Positions 33,157-44,527 of a stretch of DNA of 64,000 bases are shown here, piece after piece; within the stretch, counting starts at the first letter, position 1; each line of letters opens with the position of its first letter. The notes below the pieces were generated by a model. The model made no database searches. It saw only the letters and a list, made by a program, of their open reading frames with translations, and was not told the DNA's origin. Location of the stretch: positions 3,236,501-3,300,500 of the forward strand of contig CM064862.1 of assembly GCA_032719365.1 (NCBI GenBank), in the 5' to 3' direction. The position numbers and the translations under genes were made by a program. The DNA is from Prinsepia uniflora. Lineage: Eukaryota; Streptophyta; Magnoliopsida; Rosales; Rosaceae.

Positions 33157-34028
33157 TCAAGCTGATGGGGAGAGGGACTCGAGCATCAGATTGGAGGAGT
33201 GCAACCAGAACAAATCATCAGACAAGGCCTTGGTGAAGATGTCTGTTGTCTGATCATGGGAGGCCACATTTTGAACATCGAGATCGCCCCAAACACCACG
33301 TTCTCTAACGAAGTGATAATCAATTTCGGTGTGTTTTGCTCATGAGTGAAAGATAGGATTAGCACAAAGGCTGGTGGCAGAGGTGCTGTCACACAAAATC
33401 AAAGGAGGTTTGAAGAGGGGAATCTGAAGGGCATGCAGGAGTTGGGGGATCCAAGAGACTTCAGCAGCCGTGATTGCAAGAGCCCGATATTCTGACTCAG
33501 TGCTGGACCTAGACACTGTGGTTTGCTTCTTGGAGATCCAGGAAATGGGATTTTCGCCAAGATATACAACCAGGCCAATGGTGGTCGTCGATCATTTGGA
33601 TCCCCAGCCCAGTCTGCATCAGTGTAGGCAATCAGATCAAGATAACCTGGAGTAAAGGTAAGACCACGGTGAGGAGTGCTCTTGAGGTACCGCAGGATTC
33701 TTTTTACAGCCATGAAATGAACTTCAGTTAGAGAGTGCATATATTGGCACACCTGATTAACAGAGAACACAATATCTGGCCTGGTGAATGTTAAGTACTG
33801 CAATGCACCAACAATGCTCCTGTAATTGGATGGATTGTTATAAAGAGGTCCACTGTCCTTCTTAAGTCTAGAACCAGGGACAATAGGGCTCTCAACTAAC
33901 GCACTGTCCAACATGGAGGTTTTGGTGAGTAAATCATGTATGTACTTTGACTGAGAGATGAACAATCCAGTGGAGGTGTATGTAATTTGTAGTCCCAGGA
34001 AGTAATGTAGCTTACCCAAGTCCTTCAT
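33157..34028 (-). pseudogene. Copia reverse transcriptase C-terminus and RNase H (unit 1)
   Basis: The frame starts at MKDLGKLHYFLGLQI, typical of the thumb/connection region of Copia reverse transcriptase, and contains RPDI.F.VNQVCQ and the start of RNase H (YTDADWAGDP). A one-base deletion near 33585, compared with the unit 2 copy, shifts the frame just after this motif, so the RNase H is broken. The intact counterpart is 48708-49580. Confidence 0.88.
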
Positions 34029-34093
34029 GTCAAATTCAGAAGTTAAAGCATGAACAACTTCTGAAATAGCAGTGGGACAGCTTCATGTGAGGA

Positions 34094-35201
34094 TTATGTC
34101 ATCGACATAGAGGAGAAGAACCACATTGGCAGAAGAAGTGTGACAAACAGGGAGGAGTCTGCCCATGTGGTTTGAAAACCAAGACCAGGGAGAAAACTGG
34201 TGAACTTGTCATTCCAGGCACGAGGGGCTTGCTTGAGGCCATATAGGGATTTTTCTAGTTTGCAAACAAAATCAGGATGATTAGGATCCTCAAAACTAGG
34301 TGGTTGTGCCATGTAAACTTCTTCTTTGAGCTCTCCATGTAAGAAGGCATTTTTGACATCGAGTTGTTGAAGGGGCCAGTTGTGATGAGCTGCCAAGGCT
34401 AGAACCAGTCTCACTATTATGGCCTTAACAACAGGATTGAATGTCTCTCCATAGTTTAGACCTTCTTCTTGGCTAAAACCCTTGGCAACAAGCCGAGCCT
34501 TGTGCCTTGCAATGGTGCCATCAGCATTTCTCTTAAGTCTGTACACCCATTTACACCCAAAAATATTTCTGGAGGAAGGTAAGGGAACAAGGGTCCAGGT
34601 ATTTTGGCTATAGAGGGCATTCATTTCCTCCTGCATAGCTTCCATCGAAACTGGGACAGAAGAAGCTGCCTTGAAGGAAACAGGCTCAATTTGTGCAAGA
34701 TCAACCGTGGAGGACACTTTTTGGGCAGAAAGATAGGCCTTTGGTTTGACAATCCCACTTTTAGAACGTGTCTTCATAGGGTGCATATTGATCCCAGTAA
34801 TGGGAAGCACCACTTGGAGTAGTTGAGGCTGAAAATCTGAGTCTGCTGCAACATTAGGATAAGGGGATGATCTGGATTCACTTGTATGCTGAATAGAGTC
34901 TGAATTGGAGGAGGAAGCAGGTTGTGATGTAGAGACAATGGGAGTGCCTGGTGAGGAATGGAACTCATTAATGGGATTTGGACCATGAAAATCAATGGAT
35001 GGAACAGACTGATCTGAAACTGAGAGATCTGAAGTTAGGGTGGCAGGAGGAGGAAAGAAGAAAGGGCTAGTAGAGAAAAAGGTACAGATGAGTTGGAGAT
35101 GACAGTATTAGAATGAGAAGAAGAAGAGGTAGTGGAAAAAGGAAAATGGGTTTCATTGAAAACATGTCTGGACACAAAGAGTTTGTTTTGGGCAGGATCA
35201 T
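34094..35201 (-). pseudogene. Copia reverse transcriptase N-terminal part (unit 1)
   Basis: Right to left this contains the integrase C-terminal/linker region rich in Ser and Pro, then the reverse transcriptase with WTLVPLP, GCKWVYRLKRNADG, ARLVAKGFSQ, QLDVKNAFLHGEL and SLYGLKQAPRAW. A 4-bp deletion near 34138 relative to unit 2 removes the frame before the YVDD catalytic motif. An additional TGA shared with unit 2 lies near 34087, after ILT. Further stops in the linker separate it from 35035-35201. Confidence 0.88.
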
Positions 35202-38200
35202 TATAAAGACCCATCCCAAATTCCATGATTAGATTAGTGACTAATCACGATTAGTGAGGTTAATCGGTGATTAGTTAAGCTAAATCGGACGAACGATGCG
35301 AAATGACCGTTTTGCCCCTAATCGTGGCAAAACGTTGACTTTTCATTCGGGCGGTCAAATGGACTTTGACCGATGACCGTGACGTCACGAGTTCATAGAC
35401 AGGTGGCACGTTCAATTCCGACGTTCGAGGAGGAAGTTATGATGTGCGGAAGTTTAGGGGCATTTTGGTAATTTTGGTTAAATGGGGTCAAATGTTGACT
35501 TTTTGACCAAGGGGTCCGATGGCCGAGGGCCGAGGACTATTAAGTAGATAAGGAAGATACGAATCCATAGGCAGACGGCACACTGAAATCGGACTTCGAA
35601 CGGGAGAGTTATAGGTCACGGAAGTTCGATTTCACTATGCACGAACTTCGAGACGCGGATGATTTGGCGAAATCTGATTGGGCAGATATTTTTAGTGGGT
35701 CCCATGGATGAGTGACAAGTGTCACTCATCCTATTGGCTAACTTCCCCAAAATGTGGATCTAAGTAATTAAATAATAATATTTTAATTATTTTATAATTA
35801 ATCCTAACAACCTTAAATCCTAACCATCCATTCTATTTTAATCTCTCAAATCCTAACCCTCCATCCCATTCCTCTCATCTGATCTAACATCTTCTTCATC
35901 ACATTTTCATTTCCTCTTCTATTTTCCTTCATAACCGGAAACCCACCATAACCCCATTTTCTTCATTTTCTTCAAAACACACACCACCACCCTTCCTCTT
36001 GTGAGCCCGTGAGTGAGTGTGAGGAAGTGAGGAAGGGATGAGATGATGAAGGACCGGGAAAGAGCCACGGCGGCTCACGGTGGCGCACGGCCAAGGAAAC
36101 CCGTGAGGTAAGAAAACTTTGAAAATCCAAATTTGAGTTTTAATGGTTTTTAATCAATTTCTTTAATTAGGTTAGGTTTATGGGGACCCTAGGAGTAGAA
36201 TGGGATTAGTTTTGGGGCTTGGGATGGCCGGAAACGGCCGTGAACGGCCGGAGAAAATCCGGCCACCATTGATGGCGAATGGAAGCTCGGTTTCGGGTGG
36301 TTTTTCTTAGTTTTAGGGATTGGGTTAGTTAGGAAATGATGAAATAGGAATTTAGGAATTAAAATGGGACCAAACGGACCCCGAATCAGTCCAGAAACGG
36401 AAGAAAAACCCGAGATGAACAGTGTTTTGCTACAGTACTGGTTCAGTTCTCTGAGGTTGATGCCGATGAACAATGCTTTCGACTTTCTAGGGGATCGTGA
36501 GGGCCCGTGGGCCATAATTTGGGAAAGTGTTCAACACGGGAAATCTTCTACTCGATGTATCGAAGATTTTGGGACTGGTCTCGTGTCAATCGAACATCGT
36601 TTCGATAGTTTTCGGGGTGTCGGAAGGTTTAGGGTCGGTTTAAAAATAGTTAAAAGTTTGGGAAAATTACGGGGCTTTAATGGGAGGTTAATTAAGTAGT
36701 TAGTAACCTTCTATTAAAATTTGGATAGGTTTGGGAGTCCCGGCGACGGTGATCGGCTCGGGGATCCGTATGGCACGCAAATCGAGACGGCAACTCGGAC
36801 GGTCTGTGAGTGGACCTTGTTTTCTAAATTGGTACATGCATAAATGTTTATTATATGTTTTAAATACTTGTTTGTGATGCCATGAGTGCATTTGGATGTG
36901 TGGCTACGTATAGGCACGTATTTCGAGGTTTCGGCCCTATACGGTGCCTATACGGGTCCGTACGTCTTTATTGGTCTAACTGAAATAGTTTTGGATTTCC
37001 AAATGGATTATGAATATTATTTGATAATGTTGATTTGGATATTTGTGAATTATATGGTTTCACGTATTTGGAGGCGATTTACGTGCTTGCACGTAAATCG
37101 AGGTTTTCTGGTTTTACTCTGATTTTCCATTCTTATGGTTTTGGAAATAGTTAAATGAAATGATTTTGGATTTGAAAAGGTAAATCTCGGACTTGAGACC
37201 CATTTGCTTTACGGAATCGGGCCGGAGGCCCAGTTGGTTTACAATTCGGACCGGAGGTCCAGTTTCTATGTGGATTCGAGCCTAGCGCCCAATTATGGGT
37301 TACAAATGGTTTTTATGGGTCATGACGGTTTATGGGAACCGGCATGAACCCTTGAAATGGATTTACGGGTCATGACGGTTTATGGGAACCGGCATGAACC
37401 CATGAAAGGATTTAATGGTTCATGACGGCTTATGGGAGCCGGGCATGAATCCTTGAAAGGTTTCAAGAATGATTTCAAAAGGTTTTTCATATTCCATCCT
37501 TTATATATGATTGTCTCCTCCGGGGAGGGTCGTTGGCCTGGGTGGACCCCGGAGTAGTCACGGAGCACTGACTGAGTGGAGTCGCCCCCCAGTTGGGTTC
37601 CTTACTCTCAGGATGGGCATGGTTCGTTACCTCTAGGGAGGGTCATTGATCTACGGACATTGACCTGGGTGGACCCTGGAGAGACCTGGGTTTGAGACCC
37701 CGGTTAGCACACGTGTAGCTCTATATTTACCGTGACAGGTTCTGGATATGAAATATAATGGATAAACATGATTTCAATTGATTTTGGGAAATTGTGTTTA
37801 TAAGGATAAATGGATTTGGGCTGAGATCCCACATATGTTCACTATGTTATGGTTTTCTGTAAATGGTTTTGGGCAGGAGCCCGTAGAACTTGTATTTATA
37901 GAATTTGGGGCTGAGACCCTAATTATGGTTGTTTAAACATATGTGTTTGAATAAATTGTTTTACTATGCATGCATGCTTTTTAGTGGAGGGTATAAAGGT
38001 CTTTTATGAAATATGTTTTTATAAATTCTTTATTTTTCTCCACTCACAGTCTTTCTGTTTTTAATACCCTTCAGGTTGACATCGGATGCGGACTGTAGCA
38101 GAGACCGAGATATCACATACCTTCTCCGGATCCTGGCGTACTCTGATAGCCCGGGAGGGCAAAGGTCGGAAATATCCCTTGTCTGACACTTCGTGTCAGA

Positions 38201-38255
38201 CGGGAGCAGGGTCATCCCGCACTAATCCCGGGGGGGAGTGGGATGGGTCCTGTCA
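35202..38255 (+). mobile_element. Solo LARD-A LTR inserted in Copia (unit 1)
   Basis: The 3054-bp LTR starts TATAAAGACCC (TG changed to TA; unit 2 keeps TG) and ends GGGTCCTGTCA. It is flanked by a perfect 5-bp target duplication, ATCAT, at 35197-35201 and 38256-38260. The insertion falls in the Copia pol frame after YKGYICH. It is nearly identical to the LARD-A 3' LTR at 7307-9770. Confidence 0.95.
37075..37100 (+). repeat. Perfect 12-bp palindrome in the LARD LTR
   Basis: CGATTTACGTGC and GCACGTAAATCG are separated by TT. It is conserved at 14865-14890, 52633-52658, 55763-55788 and 62274-62299 but deleted from the LARD-A 3' LTR near 9162. Confidence 0.85.
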
Positions 38256-38260
38256 ATCAT

Positions 38261-39599
38261 GGCAAATGTAGCCTTTGTATTTTTCTGCATAGCCTAGGAA
38301 GACACATTTTCTGGTTTTAGGCTGCAATTTGGTTGTGTTGTACGATTTCAAAAGAGGAAAGCAGGCACACCCAAAAACTCTTAGATGAGTGATATCTGGT
38401 GGTTTAAGATGGAGAGCTTCAAAAGGAGATTTCATATGAAGTGTTGGACAGGGCATCCTATTTATGAGATATACAGCTGTAGCACAACCATGATACTAGA
38501 AATGTGATGGTAGAGAGGCATTCTGCAGAAGGGTAATGGCAGTTTCAAGAGTATATCTGTGTTTCCTCTCTGCTAAGCCATTTTGCTCAGGTGTATAAGG
38601 GCATGATCTGTGATGAGTGATACCCTTAGTAGATAGGAAACTTTGAAAACTGTGACCTACATACTCACCCCCACCATCACTCTGAAGAATCTTAATTGTT
38701 GCAGAAAACTGACTGAGAACATGCTGATAGAAATGTGTAAAAATAGCTTGAACATCAGATTTATTCTTCATGGGGAATATCCAAGTATAGCGTGTACAGT
38801 CATCAATCAAATTGACATAGTATCTAAAGCCTTCACAAGAAGTTGAGGGAGAAGGACCCCATACATCCGAGTGGACAATTTCAAAAGGAACAGATGACTG
38901 AGAATTGGAAAGACAAAAAGGCAGTTTTGACAGTTTTCCTTCTAAGCATGACTCACAGATGTCTTTGGTTGAATCCTTGATAGGTTGGATGTTAGACTTG
39001 TGTAAAGCAGCAGAGACAATTCTATTGGATGGATGTCCTAGCCGTTTGTGCCACAGTTGAGACTGAATGTTCTTTCCAAGGAAAACACACTGAGGAGGGC
39101 TGCTTTTAAGATCAGATGAACAGAAGTTAGGTCTAAGTGGAAGAAGGTACAGACCATCCTTACTCATTCCTTGAAACAGTGTAGTTCCTGTGGCTTTGTC
39201 CTGGATCAGAAAAGAAGATGAATCACAGATGAATCTACAGTGAGTGTCTTTGCACAATTTTTGGACAGACAGTAAGGGTGCTGAAATATGTGGAACATGA
39301 AGAACTTCATTCAACACAAACTTATGAGGGGAAGGAGAAACAGTCACAAGAGAGGAGTGACCAGTGTGAGCAACTTTCAAACCTGACCCTCCAGCAGTAG
39401 TTATAACATCTCCTGTAGTGGAAGTGCTTGGTTTCTGGATTTGTGATAGCTCAGAGGTCATATGAGCTGTAGCTCCTGTATCTGCAATCCAATATTCTTG
39501 CTGGTGAGTGGGATAGGAGGTTTGTGCACTCATTGCAGTTAAGGTAGATGGGGGAGAGGCTCCTTGATAGGTGTAGTTCTCTATTTGAAAACAATTCAC
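38261..39599 (-). pseudogene. Copia protease-integrase region (unit 1)
   Basis: Protease WIADTGA, GAG-pre-integrase zinc region and the integrase DDE core are all readable from 39599 down to 38496. A TAG after LPSHF replaces a conserved Trp, as in the other two copies. The frame then continues to 38261, where the LARD LTR is inserted. Confidence 0.9.
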
Positions 39600-39617
39600 A
39601 GCAGAATGACCATTCTT

Positions 39618-40916
39618 CTAGCAAATTTGACATGGTTCATTGGCTTGAGGTGTCTGATTTTGGTGTCGATAGTAGCAATCTGTAGCAATGTGTCCCTTCT
39701 TACTGCAGATTTGGAAAATTGGTGGAGGTTGGTAGAAATTCTGATGTGGTGATCCAAGAATTCCTGGAGCTGAAGAGTGATTAGTCACACCTTTGTTGCC
39801 TTTGTTCCAAGACTTCCCTCCATTATTTCCCCCATTATTGAAGCCCCATCTGCCCTTGTTGTTCCATTTGTTACCATTGCCTCTGTGACTGGAGTTAAAG
39901 TTGTTGTTTTGTGCTCCATTAAGTGGACTATAACTCCCATTATAGCCAAAATGCTGATTATTTGTCATTTGCTGAAAATTGCTTGGGTTGTGATTTGAGA
40001 ATTGCTGAAAGTTCTCTGGCACACCAATGATCTGAAAGAAAGATGCCTGTTGTGAGGCCTCAGAATTGCTGCTTGCAGGAGAGATGGTACTCGAGCTACT
40101 ATGATCATAACCTGGATGTGAGATGTCAGATCCTCCAGGCCTAGTGGCAGTCAGTGCAGACATGAAAGAAGGTTGATCAACAGACTGTTCAATAACACTT
40201 TCTTCAGCAAGAAGCTGAGACCTAAAATCCTTGAGACTGATAGAGTTTTCCCTTCCACATATAACACATCGAAAAGTGTTGTACTCCATAGGCAGGCCTC
40301 TCAGGGCAAGAATGACAATGTCATCATCTCCAAAATGAACATTACAGGATTCAAGCTGGTCTCTAGCATTCTTAATCCTCTGCAGATACTGAGTCATATT
40401 CTCATAACCTTTCCTGATGTTTTACAAATCAGTCTTCATTTGAAAAATTGAAGCTTTCGTGGAAGAGGAAAACCTGTCTTTGAGGGAATTCCACATGTCC
40501 TGAGCACTCTTGCACCCTATAACATAAGAAATGGCTGAAGGAGAGAGAGTGGCAGTGATGAGTTGCATCAGTGCTTGATCGTGCATCTTCCTTATCTGGT
40601 ATGCATCAGAAACTATGTCATCAGATCCTGAGCCTGATTCTGAAGAAAGACGAGGTGGACAGACTTGTGCACCATTCACAAATCCGATAATGCTATTGAC
40701 ATTGAGAAGAAATTCCATTTGAAAGTTCCAGGTGATGAAATTATGATCATCAAGCTTGACTGTGACTTCATTGCTTATAGTTGGGATTAAGGTGGCAATT
40801 GGAGATTGCAAGATTTTCAACTGAGATACCGTGACCATACTTGTCTGTTGAGAAATATAGGAGAAGAACTCGAGGGAGATAGGAGAAAAGCTTAATAGGA
40901 GAATAGAAGCAAGCAC
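39618..40916 (-). pseudogene. Copia gag (unit 1), interrupted by stops
   Basis: The N-terminal half (40422-40916) has the retrotransposon gag signature LDDHNFITWNFQMEFLL and a MWNSL motif. A TAA where CAA (Gln) would fit separates it from the C-terminal half (39618-40397), which has LESCNVHFGDDDIVILALRG, a Gly/Asn-rich linker and zinc knuckles. The second knuckle is cut by TAG after CQIC. Gag would be the structural, RNA-binding protein of the particle. The likely start is MVTVSQ, slightly inside the longest frame. Confidence 0.88.
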
Positions 40917-41078
40917 CTGGTGTGCACAATCTAGAGATCAGATTATCGAGACACTCAATTCTGAGGACTTTTGCTGAGGAGAGTTGAAGAGAACAGATTT
41001 TGGAGGAGTTCTTTAACTTGAGTAGCTGAAGCACCAAGATCATTCATGTATGGTGATTAGCCATTAGAACATGACCAA

Positions 41079-41090
41079 GCTCTGATACCA
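41079..41090 (-). other. Copia primer-binding site
   Basis: GCTCTGATACCA is the complement of TGGTATCAGAGC (initiator tRNA-Met) and directly abuts the partial 5' LTR at 41091. Confidence 0.9.
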
Positions 41091-41664
41091 TGATTGATAC
41101 CAGAAAACAGTGAGTGAATAAAAGGAGTTGAAGAAAGGCAGAAGTTTCACAGAGAAGTGAAGATGATGAGGAGCAAGAAAGAAAGAGAGAAAAGATCAGT
41201 AGATAGAGGTTCTTGACTTAGATTTTCATTCATAAAGGTAAGACCACGGTGAGGAGTGCTCTTGAGGTACCGCAGGATTCTTTTTACAGCCATGAAATGA
41301 GCTTCAGTTGGAGAGTGCATATATTGGCACACCTGATTAACAGAGAACACAATATTTGGCATGGTGGATGTTAAGTACTGCAATGCACCAACAATGCTCC
41401 TGTAATTGGATGGATTGTTATAAAGAGGTCCACTGTCCTTCTTAAGTCTAGAACCAGGGACAATAGGGGTCTCAACTAAGGCACTGTCCAACATGGAGGT
41501 TTTGGTGAGTAAATCATGTATGTACTTTGACTGAGAGATGAACAATCCAGTGGAGGTGTATGTAATTTGTAGTCCCAGGAAGTAATGTAGCTTACCTAAG
41601 TCCTTCATGTAAGTAAGTAATGAAAGTATTATAAGTATCAATTTTTATCGTCATTTATAAATAT
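41091..41664 (-). mobile_element. Chimeric Copia 5' end: partial LTR, RT fragment, duplicated flank
   Basis: 41091-41233 matches the LTR (32734 onward) and stops at TTTCATTCAT. 41234-41610 matches reverse transcriptase sequence at 33654-34030 in the same orientation, replacing the U3 part of the LTR. 41611-41664 repeats the left flank of the element (about 32688-32733). A frame of 164 codons (41147-41641, - strand) spans the junctions by chance. Confidence 0.85.
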
Positions 41665-42335
41665 AAGTTGAAATTGCAAACTCGCTTTCACATATTGAAT
41701 GAAAAAATATATATAAGCCAACGATGCCAATCATTAGACCCTCTAAAGACATATAGTATATTGTTTTATCTCTAGCCTCATATATTTGTAGTATACAATT
41801 AATGAAAAAAATAAATAAATTGCGAAAATTTTGAAGTAAACTATTCAACGACTATACTTAATTATTCTGGAAAAGTGAAAGTAGATAAATAGGTAGGTAG
41901 GGTTGCCCAATGCTCTTACTAGAGATCAATATATATAAATTAATTCGGTATTGGTCCATTCTCTTTTTAAAAATCATATAAATTGTTCATTGGAGCGTTG
42001 TGAAATTCGTTGTTTTAGCACAAAAAAAAAAATGTTGTGAAATTTAAATATTTAATATTTATTTTCACAATTTAAATAAGTTTGACTAATATTAATGAAT
42101 TATGACTTAATTTTTTGGTATCAAACTTTAATTAAGTGTGATGCAGATGAGGCAGTGTGGCCAAATATAGAGACGTAGAGTTGCCAAACGGTGTTGATGA
42201 TTAATTAGGTAAAATTAATGATCCCGCATCATCAACTTGTAACTTGTCGTCATCGATGAATGGATGCATGCATGGTGATCAGGTGATGGTTGGTTGCTAA
42301 TGAATTCCAATTCCAGCTGCATCACGGCATCAGCC

Positions 42336-42342
42336 TATAAAT
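42336..42342 (+). promoter_or_regulatory. TATA box of P3
   Basis: TATAAAT lies 115 bp upstream of the P3 start. The sequence after it (TTGGTTATC) agrees with P1 rather than P2. Confidence 0.7.
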
Positions 42343-42450
42343 TGGTTATCATGTGCACAACAATTCCACAACTATTTACACTCATCAATCCATATAGATA
42401 TAATATAATTCGATATAATTTCATTATCTATCAATTTCGGTTCCCGATCA

Positions 42451-42777
42451 ATGGCCTTCAAAACCAAAACACTCTTGTTTGTGTGTCTCTTGGGCGCTGC
42501 AATACTGGCTGTTCCAAAAGCTGAAGCAATAACCGTCCCAATTGGGGGCATCCTCAACCCAATTGGAGGCATCCTCAACCCAATTGGGGACATCCTCGGC
42601 AGACTCTTAAATGGCCCTCTAGCTGTTGTCCGAGGGACAGTGTATTGCACTCTCGATGGCAATCCCGGCCCTGCTGGTTCCGCTGCTCCACCATTCACGA
42701 GTAAGTCCTTTACTCAATATTGAATAATATGTAAGTTAACTTTTTATATTTATTGTTGTCCTGTACGGCTGTACTGA

Positions 42778-42824
<47 letters not shown>

Positions 42825-43146
42825 TGCCACTGTGCTGCTGCAATGTGGATCTGCAAATATCTCCGTTGCTTTGGGAAAAACCGACGTGAACGGACAGTTT
42901 CGAATCATTTTGGCTCCCGCTAACATTATTAATACATTGCTTCCTCTGAGCACTTCATTATTAAGAGATTGCAATCTAGTGGTTATCACACCACTCGCCA
43001 GCTGCAACGCCACTTTGCCGCGAACTGGGATTCTCACATCGAACTTGGTCCCTGCTGGCCAAACCCTCCTTCCCCAATTAAATATCCAGAGTCTTGTTAA
43101 TGGTCTCTTCCGACTTGTGAACGCCACCGTCACCGTTCAATCTTAA
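42451..43146 (+). CDS. Phylloplanin-like secreted protein P3 (P1/P2 mosaic), two exons
   Basis: Exon 1 is 42451-42700 and exon 2 is 42824-43146, with a 123-bp intron; the product is 190 residues. Exon 1 encodes the same residues as P1 (Ile41, Pro56, Val59, Thr83). Exon 2 carries the P2 states Gln168 and Ser173 plus a private Lys at 101 in place of Arg. Upstream sequence sides with P1, and 3' flank with P2. Signal peptide, heptads, four Cys and four sequons are intact, and AATAAA is at 43235-43240. The gene appears functional. Its control region is P1-type and its C-terminal half P2-type. Confidence 0.92.
42780..42823 (+). repeat. Expanded (TA)n at the P3 intron 3' end
   Basis: About 21 TA units run into the acceptor TATAG, roughly twice the P1 and P2 lengths. 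The P1-to-P2 switch of the mosaic gene falls at or just before this tract. Confidence 0.9.
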
Positions 43147-43461
43147 TCAATTAGCTATATATAACGATAATAATATGGCATTGGATATGCATATACGCAT
43201 GCATGCCCGCCGTTTCTTTTCAAGTCCGTATTTGAATAAAACCGTCAAATAATATAAAAGGTTATGTAACAAAAATATTTGTACGGTAACGAGCCTCAAA
43301 TTTGACTATGTACGTACCGTCCTACAGTGCATCTAATAATGAATATATGTTATCATTACTCTTTCAAATGAATTATCCATTACTATTTCCTAAATATACA
43401 TAAAGATACTTAACTAACAATAACATCGATCAATTCGCTTTAACCAAATTCATTATTTTCT

Positions 43462-43512
<51 letters not shown>

Positions 43513-44527
43513 GGACTAGCTAGCTAGCTATATCCCTATCATGTATATTTAGTATTCATTTCTCGTGCTACGACAATCGTTAATGTCGGTGGTTGGTACA
43601 GTTGAACATATTTCAAAGAGATCATTGAAAAGGATGTGAAAGTTAGATACCAATTCTAATTAAGACCAGATTCAGAGAGACTAGTCACACAGCTATGACT
43701 AGATTTGCATATACGTTCAATCAATCAACTACATGCAACAAACACATGTATACCAAATTCTCAACTACATGTAACAACACACGTACACCAAATTCACATA
43801 CACCTTGCAAAAAATACAATCACACAGATGACTCACAGTCACCATCAATGTAGGCAACTTTGTGCTAGTTCTAAGTGATGGCGAATGTGCACCTGGATTA
43901 TCAACATTCAACAACTATAAGGAATATGAATCAACAATAGGTTTAATACACAGAGATTGATACCCAGAAACTTCTAAGTTAGACTTTGATAATGACAAAT
44001 AATAATAATAAAAATACAAATAATGATAAAATTATTTCAATTAGAACATATATTCTAAGTTAGACTTTGATGATGATAAAAAATTAAGGAGCAAAAACAC
44101 ATATATTCATAATTTTAATATATATTCTAAATTAAAACATAATTCTAAATTAAAACAAATATTACCAAATATATGAATTAAGCCATATTTTATATTAAAA
44201 CATACATTAATAAAACACATTTTACCTAATAATACATTTTGAATTTTGAAAAAAAAAAGTTTAAGGCTTAATCTTTTTTCGATATTTGATAATATATGGT
44301 AATATATGTTTGATATTTGATATTTACCAAATACTAAAACATATTTTACTAAATAATATATGTTTGAAAATGAATACCACTCATTAAGTAATATATGTAA
44401 ATAATATATGGTATTCCTTAAGCATAAAAAAAGGGGTTAAAAAAAGTTAATAATAATAAATTATATAATTTACATGACAAATAATTAAATAATATATGTA
44501 AATAATTTTTTTTTAAAAAAAGTTAAC
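43147..44527. other. AT-rich spacer after P3
   Basis: Duplicate of 27610-28980 with a longer (ATT)n tract (about 43465-43510). No gene is seen. Confidence 0.7.

Larger units (their letters stand above)
32734..41610 (-). mobile_element. Ty1/Copia element of unit 1 with nested solo LTR
   Basis: In element orientation (right to left) the order is a partial 5' LTR, primer-binding site, gag, protease, integrase, reverse transcriptase, RNase H, polypurine tract and 3' LTR. This gene order, with integrase before reverse transcriptase, is diagnostic of Ty1/Copia. A 3054-bp LARD solo LTR splits integrase from reverse transcriptase (35202-38255). Several stops and frameshifts make it non-autonomous today. 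Confidence 0.93.
26136..41691. repeat. Tandem segmental duplication, unit 1 (~15.5 kb)
   Basis: From P2 upstream sequence to the end of the Copia element, every feature recurs about 15.52-15.56 kb further on: P2/P3, the AT-rich spacer, TRIM cluster, Copia and solo LTR. Small indels account for the drift in offset. The two units differ only by scattered substitutions and short indels, so the duplication is recent. Outside P2/P3 and their upstream flanks the identity is very high. Confidence 0.9.

Noticed and set aside
41147..41641. 164-codon antisense frame as a distinct short reverse transcriptase gene
   Set aside because: It is a chance fusion of LTR sequence to a reverse transcriptase fragment at the chimeric Copia end and lacks the catalytic YVDD region.
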